5,784 bases of DNA, from contig SPMW01000053.1 of assembly GCA_009827235.1 (NCBI GenBank), positions 1 through 5,784 on the forward strand, written 5' to 3'. The DNA comes from Candidatus Campylobacter infans (lineage in GTDB: Bacteria; Campylobacterota; Campylobacteria; Campylobacterales; Campylobacteraceae). The first letter of the stretch is position 1, and every line of letters begins with the position of its first letter. Below the pieces are notes generated by a model. The model was given only the letters and a program-made list of their open reading frames with translations. It ran no database searches and was not told the DNA's origin. The translations under genes and the position numbers were made by a program. This document shows, piece by piece, positions 5,090 through 5,784 of this stretch.

Positions 5090-5578
5090 ATGTCAAAAAT
5101 AGGCATAATTTTTGGTTCAAATAAAGGCGATGCAAGCAAGGTGGCTGAGTATCTAGCAAACAAAGTTCAAGCCGATGTAATAGACGCAAAAGAGCTAAAA
5201 AGCGAGTTTTTAAACGAGCATGAAAAGCTAATTTTCGTGGCTAGCACGCATAAGGTTGGCGAGCTTCAAAATGATTTTCAACAAAAGCTTGATTTGCTTA
5301 AAGAATGCGATTTTAGCGGCAAAACGCTAGCATTAGTGGGGCTTGGCGGCTTAGAAAAGCATAGTGGGGAGTTTTGCGATGGCTTGGTGGAGTTTTTGCC
5401 TTTAATTCGTGGCGCAAAGCTTGTGGGCGCATACGGCGAGTGCGATTATGATTATAAACGCTCACTTGCTTTCATAAATGGTAAGTTTGTAGGGCTTGTG
5501 CTTGATATTAATACAGATAAGGCCTGGCAAAACCGCACGGATAAATGGTTTGATGGCATAAAAGCAGAGTTTAATTAA
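5090..5578 (+). CDS. fldA: Flavodoxin, divergent FMN-binding loops
   Basis: This is a 162-residue, single-domain flavodoxin-family protein, normally a small cytosolic FMN electron carrier. In Helicobacter and Campylobacter, FldA takes electrons from 2-oxoacid oxidoreductases and is often essential. The start is fixed by a strong binding site, and MSKIGIIFGS is a typical first strand. Overall similarity to H. pylori FldA, as I recall it, is clear: GELQNDF at 57-63, LVGLGGLEKHSGEF at 82-95, and GKFVGLVLDINT at 131-142. The phosphate loop reads GSNKGDA (9-15), with Lys12 and Asp14 where Ser/Thr and Asn are usual. His54 stands where many flavodoxins have Trp (Ala in H. pylori). His91 replaces the Tyr that stacks on the flavin, and Gly87 replaces a common Asp. 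It may be a paralogue with altered redox potential, weak FMN binding, or a regulatory role, and not the housekeeping FldA. The gene symbol is therefore tentative. It probably forms its own transcription unit. Confidence 0.85.
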   Translation: MSKIGIIFGSNKGDASKVAEYLANKVQADVIDAKELKSEFLNEHEKLIFVASTHKVGELQNDFQQKLDLLKECDFSGKTLALVGLGGLEKHSGEFCDGLVEFLPLIRGAKLVGAYGECDYDYKRSLAFINGKFVGLVLDINTDKAWQNRTDKWFDGIKAEFN

Positions 5579-5588
5579 ACTTATTTTT
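5568..5588 (+). terminator. Weak candidate terminator overlapping the flavodoxin stop
   Basis: AGTTTAATTAAACT at 5568-5581 is a perfect 14-bp palindrome that includes the TAA stop (5576-5578), followed by a T-rich stretch (TATTTTT). The stem is short and almost all A-T, so termination would be weak, but it is the only such structure directly after the gene. Confidence 0.3.
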
Positions 5589-5784
5589 AACATTAAAATC
5601 TTATTTTCGCGCCTTTTCGCGCCCGAAATTTTAGAATTTATAATTCAAAATTTTAAAATTAATTGATTAAAATTTTAAAAGTAGGGCGCTTATTTTTAGC
5701 ATTAAAATCTTATTTTCGCGCCCGAAATTTTAGAATTAATTTATTAAAATTTTAAAAATTTATAATTCAAAATTTTAAAATTAA
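5580..5784 (+). repeat. Rearranged tandem repeat in the spacer after the flavodoxin gene
   Basis: A 34-base segment at 5580-5613 recurs at 5689-5722 with one mismatch, an offset of 109 bp. In the first copy TTTTCGCGCC occurs twice in a row (5604-5613, 5614-5623); in the second it occurs once. Both copies continue with CGAAATTTTAGAATT. A 28-base block ending in AAAATTTTAAAATTAA is identical at 5635-5662 and 5757-5784, but it sits at a different place within each unit relative to a TTAAAATTTTAAAA module. The array may continue beyond the window. It looks like local duplication with shuffling of intergenic modules. No gene or CRISPR-like regular spacing is seen. Confidence 0.75.

Noticed and set aside
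5580..5784. Repeat region as a CRISPR array
   Set aside because: The repeats are long, AT-rich, shuffled and not separated by unique spacers of uniform size; no cas gene is present.

Overview
The window looks like chromosomal DNA of an epsilonproteobacterium, most likely Campylobacter or a close relative. The evidence is very low GC, intergenic DNA full of AAATTTTAAAATT-type words, extended -10 promoters without a clear -35, long homopolymer tracts including a run of 12 G, and proteins of the kinds found in Campylobacter/Helicobacter (a flavodoxin resembling Helicobacter FldA and a MutS2 with a C-terminal Smr domain). The species cannot be named from sequence alone.

Left part (1-1721). This is a gene-poor, very AT-rich region with one coding sequence that I do not recognise, at 337-897 on the plus strand. 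Its C-terminal half looks like a winged-helix DNA-binding domain. Its 5' part is low-complexity, holds a T9 run and lacks a convincing start: an ATG-started frame at 293 runs into a stop exactly where the usable TTG begins, which suggests a one-base frameshift. Eight bases after its stop comes a G12 tract, preceded by A10. The next 800 bp have no ordinary gene. They do hold a consensus TGnTATAAT promoter (1067-1075), an opposing one on the minus strand (956-964), and several hairpins, including a GC-rich one at 1240-1272. This could be an uncharacterised structured RNA or the remnant of a mobile element.

Middle part (1530-4936). A likely promoter (1535-1542) drives a long leader with a nested hairpin of about 107 nt (1594-1700). 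A good ribosome binding site and a two-gene unit follow: a YqjM-class Old Yellow Enzyme (ene-reductase type flavoprotein, 1722-2729), then mutS2 (2729-4936), joined by a TAATG stop/start overlap. MutS2 has an intact ATPase core and a C-terminal Smr nuclease domain.

Right part (4937-5784). A second extended -10 promoter and a strong ribosome binding site precede a 162-residue flavodoxin-family protein (5090-5578). Its FMN-contacting loops differ from the usual ones. The window ends in an AT-rich spacer made of a rearranged tandem repeat with a unit of about 109 bp.

The most noteworthy points are active-site substitutions in both flavoproteins, the nested leader hairpin, the G12 tract beside a broken-looking gene, and the unexplained structured 1067-1453 region. 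I found no convincing defence system, CRISPR array, tRNA or rRNA gene.
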